Part shown: in pieces, positions 47,091 to 58,194 of the stretch
Layout: every line of letters starts with the position of its first letter
How positions within the stretch are numbered: position 1 is the stretch's first letter
DNA from: Artemisia argyi
Lineage: Eukaryota > Streptophyta > Magnoliopsida > Asterales > Asteraceae
Assembly: GCA_030686995.1 (NCBI GenBank)
Contig: CM060684.1
Span: 4,634,928-4,698,927 of the forward strand
Length of the DNA stretch: 64,000 nucleotides
Reading direction: 5' to 3'
The notes under the pieces: generated by a model
What the model was told of the DNA's origin: nothing
The model's database searches: none
What the model saw: only the letters and a program-made list of their open reading frames with translations
Translations under genes and position numbers: made by a program

Positions 47091-48956
47091 AACATGATAT
47101 ATAATAAATACTCTTTGATTAATGGATGACTTATCAAAACTCACGACCATATATACATATAGAGGAGAGTTCTATTAAATATACGAATTAGTTTTAATAT
47201 ACGTTAAATATTTTTTAAAATTAAATATTTTTAGCGTTTCATTCATTAAAATATTTTTATACTATAAATAAGGACTCATGTTATCTTTTAAAAAAAAAAT
47301 TTAATTTATATGTACACATGTTTGGATATTAAATATGGCTAAACTATTGTTAAAGGGAAAATGAATATCAAATATTCAAATGTAGGCATGGATTAATGTG
47401 ATATGAAAAAATATATACACTATTGTACTTATAACAACGACTCATGAAATTCTTATTTAAAGTTTATATATGAATATCCTGAAAAACAATTTTAAAAAAT
47501 TTTACGGAGCATATTTTAACTTCATCAAGAGGACTTCCCTTACTACAACTGGTGTCCCGTGAATGATGTACTGATATATCTCATATTCGTGCTGATTATG
47601 TGTTATTAAACTTACTCATTTTGTATAACATGATATCAATAATTAAAGTTAAAAAATAATATCAACCTCAACATCAACATCTATGTCAGTTAAATCTTTT
47701 AACCAACAAATTTTTTTACAAAATATTATTATAATGATATTAATACATAATAAGAAAATCCTGAACAAGTATTAATTGTACTTATATCACAATTTTCATG
47801 AGTAAATTTTTATATGTCCACATGATAAAATAAAAATTTAAAATAAATTTGATTTATTTATAAACTCCATACGTGTACAGAACTTATAGCTAATTTATTA
47901 AAAGTACAATCATGCAAAATCGCACGGGACTTGTAGCTAATTTATTAAAAGTACAATCATGCAAAATTCAGTACTGTTTTACTTACCCTCGCAATGTCGT
48001 GACATCGTGACATATAGACATGAAAAGATATTTATCCACAAAAATTCTCCACCCCACTTTTTATCTCTCAAGCTATGCAACATGTTTTGTTTATCAAACA
48101 AACTTTTATCCAATTACCATGTCAAATTTATGCATACATATTTGCATGATTCATATATAATCTCAATTTACCACCAACACACAGTTTATTGTTTGTTACG
48201 ATTTTTAAGGCATATATATATGCTAGTAACTAAAATGAAATGCCTGTTAGCGGTACATTATTGTAATTGATTTGTGATATCAGTTCCTAGTCATTTATTA
48301 CTATACATTTGATATGGTCTTGGTAATGAGCTGGAGATTAGGATGTCATGGGTAGTTACCCAAAATACCATTGTATTGTTAGGATATATATATCCGTTCT
48401 TTGTAATCGTGAGAGATCAATAAAACTCATTACATTTTTCGTCATCACATTATCACATGCTTCATGCTTGGGCCTAATTATCCACTAACAATGCCAACAA
48501 GTGAATCAGATTCAAAATGTTGGTTGCTTTTCAATTTTATACCAAAAGACAGATAGATGATCAACATCCTAGCTGATGCACTAATCTTTTTGCAACTTCA
48601 ACCATTGCATTGCATTATTTTCGCCGTTATATACATATATATAACGTAGATACAATTAAACTGTCGAATCATTCATACAATACTTCTAGCGATTTAACTA
48701 TATATTAACATCGCTAGCTCATTTATATGCTATCATATCGGCCTCATGCTCAAACTCCTTTTACCAACAAATATTTCATATCTTCTAGCCAAAGCTAATG
48801 GATCAACCCTCGGGTTCAACCAACACGCGTAGCATATAAATAATTCTAGCATTGTATGTAATGATTAAAGTGTGATTATTAAACAACATGAGGACCAAAT
48901 GAGTACTTTTCATCCGCTAGAGTATCATAAATATAGAGCCGGACATAGCTTCAAGT
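47091..48956. other. Gene-free spacer
   Basis: AT-rich. Contains a ~47-bp-spaced duplication of gctaatttattaaaagtaca (47887 and 47934) and, at about 48290-48450, a stretch (gttaggatatatatatccg; gagatcaataaaactcatta) resembling an LTR with a polyadenylation signal, possibly an old solo remnant. The frame 47959-48270 has no family features. Confidence 0.45.
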
Positions 48957-49924
48957 TTAACCAAGATCAGGGACAGTGAAGTGCTCATCATCATCTTCAT
49001 CGTTGCACATTATCTCATATCTTGGTTTCTTGTTGTGTGGGACATAAAACTTGTTTTGTCTGTAAGACGCGGTGCTGATGGGCTGTGATGCTGGGAGTTG
49101 AGGAACTTCAGCAGCTTCATCACCAAATACACCATAGTCGGTTAACCACTCGAGCTCTCCAAATTCAAGCTGTTCTTTCTGCACATCAAAAGGTCTCGTT
49201 TAGAGGCAGATTTTTTTTAACTTATAAATTAGTTAATACGAAGTGCTAATTGTTTTATTACAAAAGAACAGACGGGTAATAAATATACCTTATCAGAGGA
49301 TTCGAAATCTGAAAATTGTAAGAGGTCATCAACAGCCCATTGTGGTGAATTGTATCCAGATATTTGGTGCGTTGGTGTTTTCACAGGAACAACCTGTGGC
49401 ACAGCTGCCACATTCTTATTAGTGGATGGTGGTGGTGGCTCTTGTTGGTTCTTTTCGGGCTCTTGGGTGGAACTGGAACTAAGAGCCACACGGATCCCAG
49501 TGGCTAAGAAACGCTGGTGGTTGGCAGCAAGGCTACCTGCTGAATGAATTGGTTCGTCACAGTCACGACAGAAGAGTGCTCTGTCCTCTACACAGAAGAT
49601 AAATGCCGTTTTCTCCTGCAAGAGTAAGTTATCGCTCAGTTAATTACCAATAGTAAAAGGGCGCAGATGTCCTAAAACGAAGCAGCGTTTCACTCAACAT
49701 ATAGGAGAATGGTCCATTACTAATCTATCATCTATGACAAAGAAAATTTTTGATATATACACGTCTCATTATATATTTTGTATGGTATACACACATATAT
49801 GTTTATCAACATACACACGTTGTAACTTATTAGCATTCCAGCAAGTAGCCAGAAGTGAAATAAGTTACAGACAACTCGACTTGATCAAGCTCGGATTGCA
49901 TAACCAATCAAGACAATTAATAGG

Positions 49925-49981
<57 letters not shown>

Positions 49982-50754
49982 TGAACGGCAAGTTAGTACA
50001 ATACTAAGTTAGTTACAAATCTACTGATATCTAGCAAGTGAAGGAAGCAGAATTATTACAAATCTGCAAATCCTATTATTTTAGAATGCTTATTTAAATT
50101 GTTAATCCTTACAACTTACAAGCACAATAAATGGTTAACAATTTGTGTCATCCTAACCATAATCAGTTTTATATAATCAATCTCAAATCATTATAAATTC
50201 CTCCTATCTAAAGTAAGCTGTGAGCACATAATATTTTTACCACTCAAAAGTGGTTATGTTTGTCACTTTTACATCACTCAAATCAAACTTCTTAATTCTA
50301 CTTTAGTACTTTTTATGAAAAGATATTCAGTTTGACTCAATAATTTGTACAAGAATTTATACACTTTTTATATTTTTAATTGAAACATGACCAAAAAAAT
50401 ATAACTAATAACAAACAAAAAATATAAAGTTAGATATTATAATAGATCTACATAAAGACACTTATTAACATGAGAAAATTATATCAAAAGTTAAAATAAA
50501 AATAGAAAAAGTAACAATAAAATTTATATAAAACAATATTTAGTTAGAAGAAGAAAATTATATATTACTTGGCAAATATCACAAGGAGGCAGCTTATTAG
50601 AGAAAGATTGCTGCAACAAAAGCCTTTGATGTTTGCTAGCAAGCTTATTGGCTGCATGAACTTCCACATCACATCTTGCACACAAAGCAGCTTCATCTGC
50701 ACAACATATCAATGTTGCTGGAGCTTTTTCACACACATCACACTGAATCTTCAT
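48957..50754 (-). CDS. BBX24: Double B-box zinc finger factor, BBX24/STO-like
   Basis: Light-signalling regulator: BBX24 (SALT TOLERANCE) in Arabidopsis is a nuclear repressor of photomorphogenesis that binds COP1 and dampens HY5. Three exons: 50754-50569, 49615-49289 and 49178-48957, 244 aa, against 248 aa in Arabidopsis. B-box 1 is at about 5-43 (CDVCEKAPATLICCADEAAL) and B-box 2 at about 57-98 (CDICQEKTAFIFCVEDRALF); zinc-binding Cys, Asp and His residues are present in both. There is no CCT domain, as expected for this subgroup. The acidic C-terminus ending EHFTVPDLG is the COP1-interacting VP-type motif shared with BBX24/25. The ATG of MKIQ is chosen over an upstream GTG because MKIQCDVCE is the family start. 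Intron 1 has a 48-T run. The close paralogue BBX25 cannot be fully excluded. Confidence 0.92.
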
Positions 50755-51702
50755 CTCCAAACACAACTTCAACTTCCTCACACAAAGTATATTAAGAATA
50801 GCTTAATATGCTACAAGATATGTACTATAATGAATAAGAACAAGAGGGATCTTTAGGAAAGAGGGTTGTAGTATTTTGGGAAAGATGGGATTGGGTGAGC
50901 TTGGAAGATAAGGAGAAGATTTTTTTTGAGATCAAATGATTGATGGACATTCAGACAACAAGGAGTTTGTGTAGGTCCATTTTTAGAAAGTTTAGTGGCT
51001 AGGAATGAGTTTACATTCTAGTGGATGTCAATTATTTTGGCTCTTTTTTTTATATATGTGGATCATCTGACTTTGCATGTACTTGTATTTCACAACTTGC
51101 ACATTAATGATCTTGCTGGCTGCTACTCTGCTAGTGGGAGGTTGAATCTGACTTTAAGAATCTTCAAGAGCCACATTTATTATGTGAAAATGTTTCATCC
51201 TAGTCACGGAGCTAAGGATGTTGGTTAAATGGTCTTAAGTTAGACAAACCTTTAGTAAAATCAATTTCTAAGTCGTGTCGGTTCAAGTTGTTAGTGTTAC
51301 TTGCTCTTTGGTAACTTGTTCAAGAAATATATATGAAGTCATGCAAGATTGAGACAATCTTTAAAAGTGACAAAGCTTTGACATAAAAATAGTATGAATA
51401 CAAAAGGTTTCAAGGAAAGAAATGGTTCAAAGTATTAGTATAAGATGGAAAATATGAAGTCATGCAAGATCAACAAAATCTTTAAAGTGACTTAGTTACA
51501 AGAACCAAATGCACAACTCATGACAACCTAAATTCAACCAGTTTATAACTTCACAATAAGTGCATGCATGTATATATGTTGTCAACCTACAACATACATC
51601 CATCCTTTATTACCTCTTGCAAACCAATATCACATCGTTCGTTCCGGCTTTTTCTGCTAGCTCCCTTGAACACAAACTAACACATTCGCGTTTTCGTTCA
51701 AT
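50755..51702. promoter_or_regulatory. Divergent spacer between BBX24 (-) and SSL gene (+)
   Basis: 948 bp between two start codons on opposite strands, so it holds both promoters. Contains a repeated atgaagtcatgcaagat word (51333 and 51455). No TATA box could be assigned confidently. Confidence 0.45.
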
Positions 51703-53254
51703 ATGGAGAAGAAAAAGAGAACGACGGAACAAGAAGATGGTCGATTGCAACATCATTTAATTCTTTTAGTTGCTATTGTTATAGGCTTGGTTATTGTGGA
51801 TCCTTTTGATATGAGTCCAGTTGGTGGACATGATTTTCAACCAGTAAGAAATGATATCGCGCCTTATGACCAAGTGATGGAAAGTTGGCCGGATGACAAT
51901 CTTAGTAGGCTAGGGCTTGGAAACTTAGAGTTTGTAGATGAAGTCTATGGACCCGAGTCGTTGGAGTTTGATCCCTTAGGAAATGGACCTTATACCGGCT
52001 TAGCTGACGGCCGGGTTGTAAAATGGGCAGGCAAAGATCGAGGATGGGAAACATTCGCTCTTGTTTCCCAAAAGTGGTAAGTTTTCAATATGTTCTCCTA
52101 TGCATGCATGGCATGCAGTTGTCTTATATATTTCATTTCTAATAGTTCAAAAGTCACTCAAGTATGTAACTTGCAATATGAAAAGGTCGGAAAAGCTATG
52201 CGCAAAAGGAAAAGACTCAACGACATACAAGCAATGGAAAATGGAGCCATTATGCGGACGACCACTTGGATTGAGGTTCGATAAAGATAGCGGAAATTTG
52301 TACATTGCTGATGCGTATTACGGACTTATGGTTGTAGGTCCTGAAGGTGGATTAGCGAAACCATTAACCACTGAGGTCGATGGGAAGCCCATACTCTTCG
52401 CAAATGACCTTGATATTCATAGCAATGGCTCGATATTCTTTACGGATACAAGCAGGAAGTATAATAGAGTGTAAGTTCTATAACTAATTAACTTATGCAT
52501 CGGTCTAGATTAAATATATCAAAGTTTAAATACATGCCAATAAATAACTGCTTGTACATGATGGTTAAGTGGTTTTATTATAGGAACCACTTCTTTATAA
52601 TGTTGGAAGGAGAGGCAACAGGAAGACTCCTAAGATATGATCCTCCTACAAAATCGACTCATGTCGTATTGGATGGTTTGGCTTTTCCAAACGGAGTCCA
52701 ATTGTCTAGAGACCAATCCTTCCTGTTATTCACAGAGACTACAAATTGCAGGTACGTCGTAAACTAGTTGTGTAAAAAAAGTGTCTTAATACGATATTAT
52801 TAGCCATATGTGTGTGTATTAACAATCTTCTCGGCCTTTTGCTGTTTGCAGGCTTATGAAGTTGTGGATAGAGGGTGAAAGGAAGGGCAAAGTCGAGCTG
52901 GTAGCAAACTTGCCTGGATTTCCCGACAACATTAGGAGAAACGACAAGGGCCAATTTTGGGTGGCTATTGATTGTTGTAGAACGAAAGCGCAAGAAGTGT
53001 TGACAAACAACCCATGGATGAGGAGCTTGTATTTTAGGCTACCATTTCAAATGAGGTATTTAGCTCGAATAATGGGAATGAGAATGTACTCGGTGGTATC
53101 CCTTTTCGACGAACAAGGGGAGGTCTTGGTGGATGTTCTCGACGACAAAGAAGGTGTGGTAATGAAACTAGTTAGTGAAGTTAGGGAAGCCAAAGGGATG
53201 TTGTGGATTGGCACTGTGGCTCATAATCATATCGCGACTCTACCTTACCCTTGA
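51703..53254 (+). CDS. Strictosidine synthase-like (SSL) protein
   Basis: Six-bladed beta-propeller protein of the SSL/APMAP group. Plant members are membrane-anchored, of mostly unknown substrate, and not strictosidine synthases in the strict sense. Four exons: 51703-52076, 52186-52470, 52584-52751 and 52852-53254, 409 aa. A cytosolic basic start (MEKKKRTTEQ) precedes a signal anchor at about 18-32 (HLILLVAIVIGLVIV). Family motifs in order: GPESLEFDP, YTGLADGRVVKW, CGRPLGLRFD, LYIADAYYGLMVV, FANDLDIHSNGSIFFTDTS, GRLLRYDPPTKSTHVVLDGL, AFPNGVQLS, ANLPGFPDNIR, WVAIDCCR and the end TVAHNHIATLPYP. The exon 2 acceptor (gaaaag/gtcgg) has a weak pyrimidine tract, but phase and homology support it. 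Intact. Confidence 0.93.
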
Positions 53255-55282
53255 TCAGGGTCCGTTGTACGTAATAAACCATTTAAACGATCGACTTCAG
53301 TTCGTTGTTTTGTATTTTTCTCTTTTCTATCAATGCATTCGATTTCTTAGCTTGACGTACGTACTACATTTGACATCAAAAAGAGAAAATTGGCGGAAAA
53401 CGTCCGAAAATCTACGAGTTCTAGCATTGCCAATAAAGGATGTCCCAAAAGTAAAACCAAGGGTGCCTAGCTAAACGAGCAAGTTTAGGTCATCAATTGT
53501 ATTTAGGTTTGAATATGTCTAAATCCTAACTCAACCAAAAACCCGATGTGTCAAATAGTAAATTATGACAGTTTTGTAAAACAATGATAAAAAGGTTTAA
53601 GCAAGAACACGCAATATAAACTTTGCAACGTATACTCTTTATTAGAAATTAAATGAATTGAAAAATTACAAAGTCTTGACTCGAACAATTGTTAGAGTTG
53701 CAAGTGAACTTTATGCTTCTAATTAGATCAGGGACAATGACGAGATTAAAGTTGAAAGTAAATGCTCTTATTTGATGTAATCATTAATATGGAAGAGATA
53801 ACATTTACTTCGACTAATATTATCTTTATGTAGTAACAAACAAGGTTATGTAACGTGTAAGTACTATACAACCTTCATCAAATGTTTTTATTCTTGAAAA
53901 CCCAACAATCATGCTTTTGATGAACATTGTTTCCGCCTTTTCACCAAAAGGTACTTGTTTTAACTTTTTTAAGGTTGTACCTTCAATTCTCCCTCTCATT
54001 GCTTTATTGAAAAAGTCCCATCTAAATATCAAAAAGATATTTTGAGTTAAACTTTGTTGGGTAGGTCAAAGAGTTAATATGATCATTAGGGTATTGTCGA
54101 TGTTCCTTTGTTTTTTAGCTTCTAGTTCATATACTTACTAGTTGATACCACATCAGCTAGTAAGAATATCTTTAAGTTGTCTTTGATTCTTTGATTTGTT
54201 GAGTGAATCATTCTGAATTTACTCACTTATTTTATTATCTGTAAGGGTTTTTATTTTTATTTTTTTATTTATTTATTTATTTTTTTTTTATAATTTATGT
54301 TAATATCTAATAAGAGACCATTGAGCACTAAATTCACTTGACATTAGCTTGTCATCACATGTAACTAAGACATTGTTGGCAAATGAAGCAATGTTTTCAA
54401 GATCGGGATTCTACCCAGGATCGTTTTTGTCTTTGCAAGATCGTGATCGTAAGATCGGATCAGGATCTTAAGATCCTACTCTAATGTTATTTCTTAATAG
54501 TTTTTATAATATTGTACAAATCTATAAATTATTATACATTATAAATACAAAATACTATTAATGTTTTGTAGAAATGTTGTCATAAACTATGATTATAAAG
54601 TGTTTAAAAATATTAACATGTTGTTTTCTGAATTCTACAAAAAAATAACCCATAAATTTTTAGTTTTTTAGTCTGTAATCTGAGAAAAGTAAGATCGGAT
54701 CGGATTAGATCTTAAGATCTTATGGTCAAGATCGGGATCTTATAAGATTTTAAGCTTGTAAAGATCCTATGTAGGATCAGGATCGTTTTTGATTTGAAGT
54801 ATCGTAAAATTGTAAGATCCGCCGACGTCGTTAACAATAGTCACTTTCCCATCACAAACTAAGGCTTATCATGATCCATTTGACTTACTTACGTGCTGTC
54901 GCTAGCTAATTATCTCACCTATAATTTAAAGCCATGTTAAAGATATATTACTAGATGTCACGAACACACGTCAATGGCAGTATGGTCAATTATATGCAGC
55001 CAACAACCAAGTGTTAGCATATATAGCTAGTTTGGCTTGTCTATATCTATATCTATGAGAGTCGGCAAATTAATTAATGTCGACACATAGTCAATTTCAT
55101 CAAACAATTAAGTTAGAACTTAAAAGAAAAAATCGCGATTTATCAACATATCATCTTCAACAACATTTCTCATCGTTGCTAAACATATTTTAAAGAGAAA
55201 TTGTGGCAAATACAGAAAACGAAAATTTTATTTAAAGATTGATAAATAATAACATAAAATAATATTCAAGTGTACATTAATC
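53255..55282. other. 3' flank of SSL gene and gene-free spacer
   Basis: Includes a GATC-rich stretch (54395-54825, listed separately). Otherwise AT-rich with no gene. Confidence 0.5.
54395..54825. repeat. GATC-rich stretch, likely degenerate transposon
   Basis: About 18 GATC tetramers in ~430 bp in two clusters (54400-54480 and 54690-54830), written as aagatcggatcaggatct-like strings and their inverse. The flanks tgttttcaagatcg and cgttaacaa are weakly inverted. Composition differs from the surroundings. Confidence 0.5.
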
Positions 55283-55588
55283 TAAGAGTAAATTGCAAAA
55301 ATCGTCCTTGTGATTTGGCCAAATTGCTTGTTCAATCCCTATTTTTTTTTTTAAACTTACAAGTGCATATTTAGTCTCTGACTAAGGTTAAATTACTAAA
55401 CTACTCTTTTCGTCTTCCTTTTCACTTTGGTCCCTGTAAGGGTAATTTAGTAATTTATTTTTACTAGGGACCAAGAGTGCACTTATAAGTTCGATCTCTA
55501 CAAAGACGACGAATGCACTTTTGAAAGGATGAGTACTGAAATTGCAATTTGGCCAAACTACATGGATGATTTTTGCAATTTACTCTTA
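55283..55588. mobile_element. Fold-back MITE, 306 bp
   Basis: taagagtaaattgcaaaaat at the left is the inverse of atttttgcaatttactctta at the right. Inner words tttggccaaattgc / gcaatttggccaaa and ttagtctctgact / agggacca extend the pairing. Non-coding. Confidence 0.85.
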
Positions 55589-56123
55589 ATCTAATTAATG
55601 ATTTTTTCTAAATACGCCCCAAAATTATAGCTAATTAAGTCACAAAAACAAACCGTTGGTTACTTGTTTAAAAATTGCTTAGGACATATAAGCTGAATTT
55701 GCGATGTCTATATGTTAATTACCCCTCAATATAAAAAGTTACAAAACCAGTGTTGTGTTGTGAATATCCACCCTAATTCTAAAGTTATTTATCTAAAGTT
55801 TACTTTTTCTAATTTCTTAATAATAAGAGACACATTATAGTCATTTGAAATTATCACTTAATAACAATCATCTCTTCTTTTTCAATTTATTTACCTTGAT
55901 ATTTTATATTAAATTACACTATCAACACGATTTTGCGTTTAACAATTATAGGATATGAAAAACGATTTGACAAATGTCGTAGACAAGGACAATGGAACAA
56001 TGAATACTAATTTTTAATCATAACTAGAGCTGAACCAACATAATATCTCACAAACGTATCTAACGTAGTGGTCGTGGAGCGGTTGGTTCATGCCGACTAT
56101 AATGGTCGGGTTCTGATCTACCT
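55589..56123. other. Gene-free spacer
   Basis: AT-rich; nothing recognised. Confidence 0.5.
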
Positions 56124-56161
<38 letters not shown>

Positions 56162-56933
56162 CGGTGCAAAGTTGAACATATATTATTACTCACAAAGAAT
56201 AATACAATAGAGATATAGAGTATAGACATGCCTATACTTCTATAACAGAAATACTTCTTACAAAATACAAAAACTAACACTTAAACTAGGCTACCAAGAA
56301 AAAGAATACATCTTATCAGCAACCAATGATACAACCTCTTCATATAGGCAAACTACCTCCATTTTGTGACTAATCCTGTATGTTTATTCACCTTAATGCA
56401 TCAAATAACCATCCAACTACATTTCCCAACTCTCCCCTCCAAAGCCATTCAACCTGCAACCACAATGGCCAAAGTGGGGTAAGGAGTCAGGCATCATTGG
56501 GAACCCATACCCCTCCACTCAAGAGCTATACCAACTATGCTACATTTTCATCTCAAAAATGGCTTCACATAGTTAGGAACACATACCTTAGGGAGGACCA
56601 ACCTAACCTCCTTATCAATGTATAACTAGGACCATGTAGGTTCATCTTCCACTCCTCATAATTCCTAGTTTCATACATTGCCACACCAATTCACTTACCC
56701 TTCTCAAGAGGAAACTCACTTTATGATGTACAAGTAATCCCTTGACTGTGCTAATCCAAACACCCTGTATTTACCTAACAAAGGCCTACTAAAGGAACTA
56801 TATGGACAAACAGTTATAGACTACTTATACATCAAGATACAGAGCCATCTCTTGAAGGGAATCTTAAAAGTACAATCAATTTCAATTGGATGACAGGTTA
56901 AACAACCTTTATAAGAAATTGGATGATCTACCT
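56124..56933 (-). mobile_element. Retroposed insert with poly-A tail (5'-truncated LINE or processed transcript)
   Basis: On the minus strand, ~770 bp of sequence ends in a long A run (T run 56126-56160 on the plus strand). Perfect 10-bp repeats tgatctacct lie at 56114-56123 and 56934-56943, directly outside both ends, as left by target-primed reverse transcription. The 3' end ttcaacttttgcaccg-like, just before the tail, resembles plant LINE tails. The body is full of stops in all frames and I could not assign a protein. Confidence 0.7.
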
Positions 56934-57086
56934 TGTTCATGGTGAGTATTCACTTTTTTTTCCTTCTTGTTTCATAATTATAAATAGAAGTGACTGGTGT
57001 CGTGGCAACTATTGAAATATAAAAATTGTGAGAAATTGATAAAAGTGTTTGATAACATATTGAAGTTGAAGTTGAAGTTGATAATG

Positions 57087-57509
57087 CAGTGACGGAGCTA
57101 CTTGAAAGGTGGGATGGGCCATGGCCCACCCAAAAGTTGAATTAGTTACTAGTGGCTGCATGTATTTGTAGGTTATTTACGCCTCCACATTGTTTTTGGC
57201 CCATCCAAAATTGAAAAAAATAGCTTATTCAAATTAACATTAGATATTAAATAACTGCTGATAAAAATAGTACCACGAGAGATTGATAGGTGATGTATTA
57301 AACAATCATATCATGCTACTCGTGTTATACATGCGTCCTCCAATTATTTAGTTGATATCTTATTTGGTTTCAGGTATGCAAGATTGTTTTTTATTGTTAT
57401 TAGTATAGTTTTAATGAGTATCGTAATTTTTGGTTAGTTAGTAGTTAAGTTTAGTACTTTTTCGTATTTGTTTTGGCCCACCGTCTGAAAAATTCTGGCT
57501 CCGTCACTG
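57087..57509. mobile_element. hAT-type non-autonomous element, 423 bp
   Basis: Starts cagtgacggagctac and ends tggctccgtcactg, with a perfect 8-bp target duplication tgataatg (57079-57086, 57510-57517). Sub-terminal ggcccaccc / ggcccaccg words are inverted. No transposase. Confidence 0.9.
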
Positions 57510-57860
57510 TGATAATGTATTGTTATAGTGACAAGAGGCCAATATGAAATTTTGGATACTCCTATTGAAGTTAATGAAATGAAAGAGTTGAAATATTTAA
57601 AGAGACACGAAACCCAGCAAAAAATACAAGTTAGTGAATAATTAGAAATTAGACTAAACCAAAATAACGATTTCTTTTCACCTTTTTGTTGAGTTAAATA
57701 TAAACTTTTCATCTAAAGGTACAACAACAATAAGATTTTACATAAACAAAAGCTTAAACGCTCATAAAGAGTAAAAATAAACCGAGTCGAATCTGAATTT
57801 AGGAAAGCACGAGCTCAGTTTGTTTAAAATGATAAAGCTCGATCTTGTTTTCATACATCG

Positions 57861-58069
57861 GCTATGCTTGGCAAAAGTAGTTGTGAGCAGTGGTAATGAG
57901 TTGTGAGCAGTAGCTACAGCTCACTTCTCACCGCTCACAGCTTCTTAAAAAAACATTGGAAAAATAAACTTTTTTTAAAAATCACAAAGCTCACTGCTAT
58001 TTTGCTAAACGAACAATAAAAATAAAAAAGCTGAGCTCATCGCCCAAAAAGCTCTGCCCCAAACATAGC
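57861..58069. mobile_element. Probable MITE in the ETFQO promoter
   Basis: Ends gctatgcttggc and gccccaaacatagc are inverted with mismatches. Inner gtgagcagtagctacagctc / gctcactgct words are self-complementary. It ends 125 bp before the ETFQO start codon. Confidence 0.55.
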
Positions 58070-58194
58070 ATGTTTGTTTTTTATCCAAAACATGACAAAA
58101 GGTGACGTGGAAACTCTACTCTTCAACAAACAAAGTTAAAAAAAATACACAAGTACACAACACTTGTTGTTCCAAAGTCCAACCAAACTAAACA

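Noticed and set aside
56380..56625. 81-codon plus-strand frame in the retroposed insert
   Set aside because: Runs antisense to the poly-A tail direction and has no family features.
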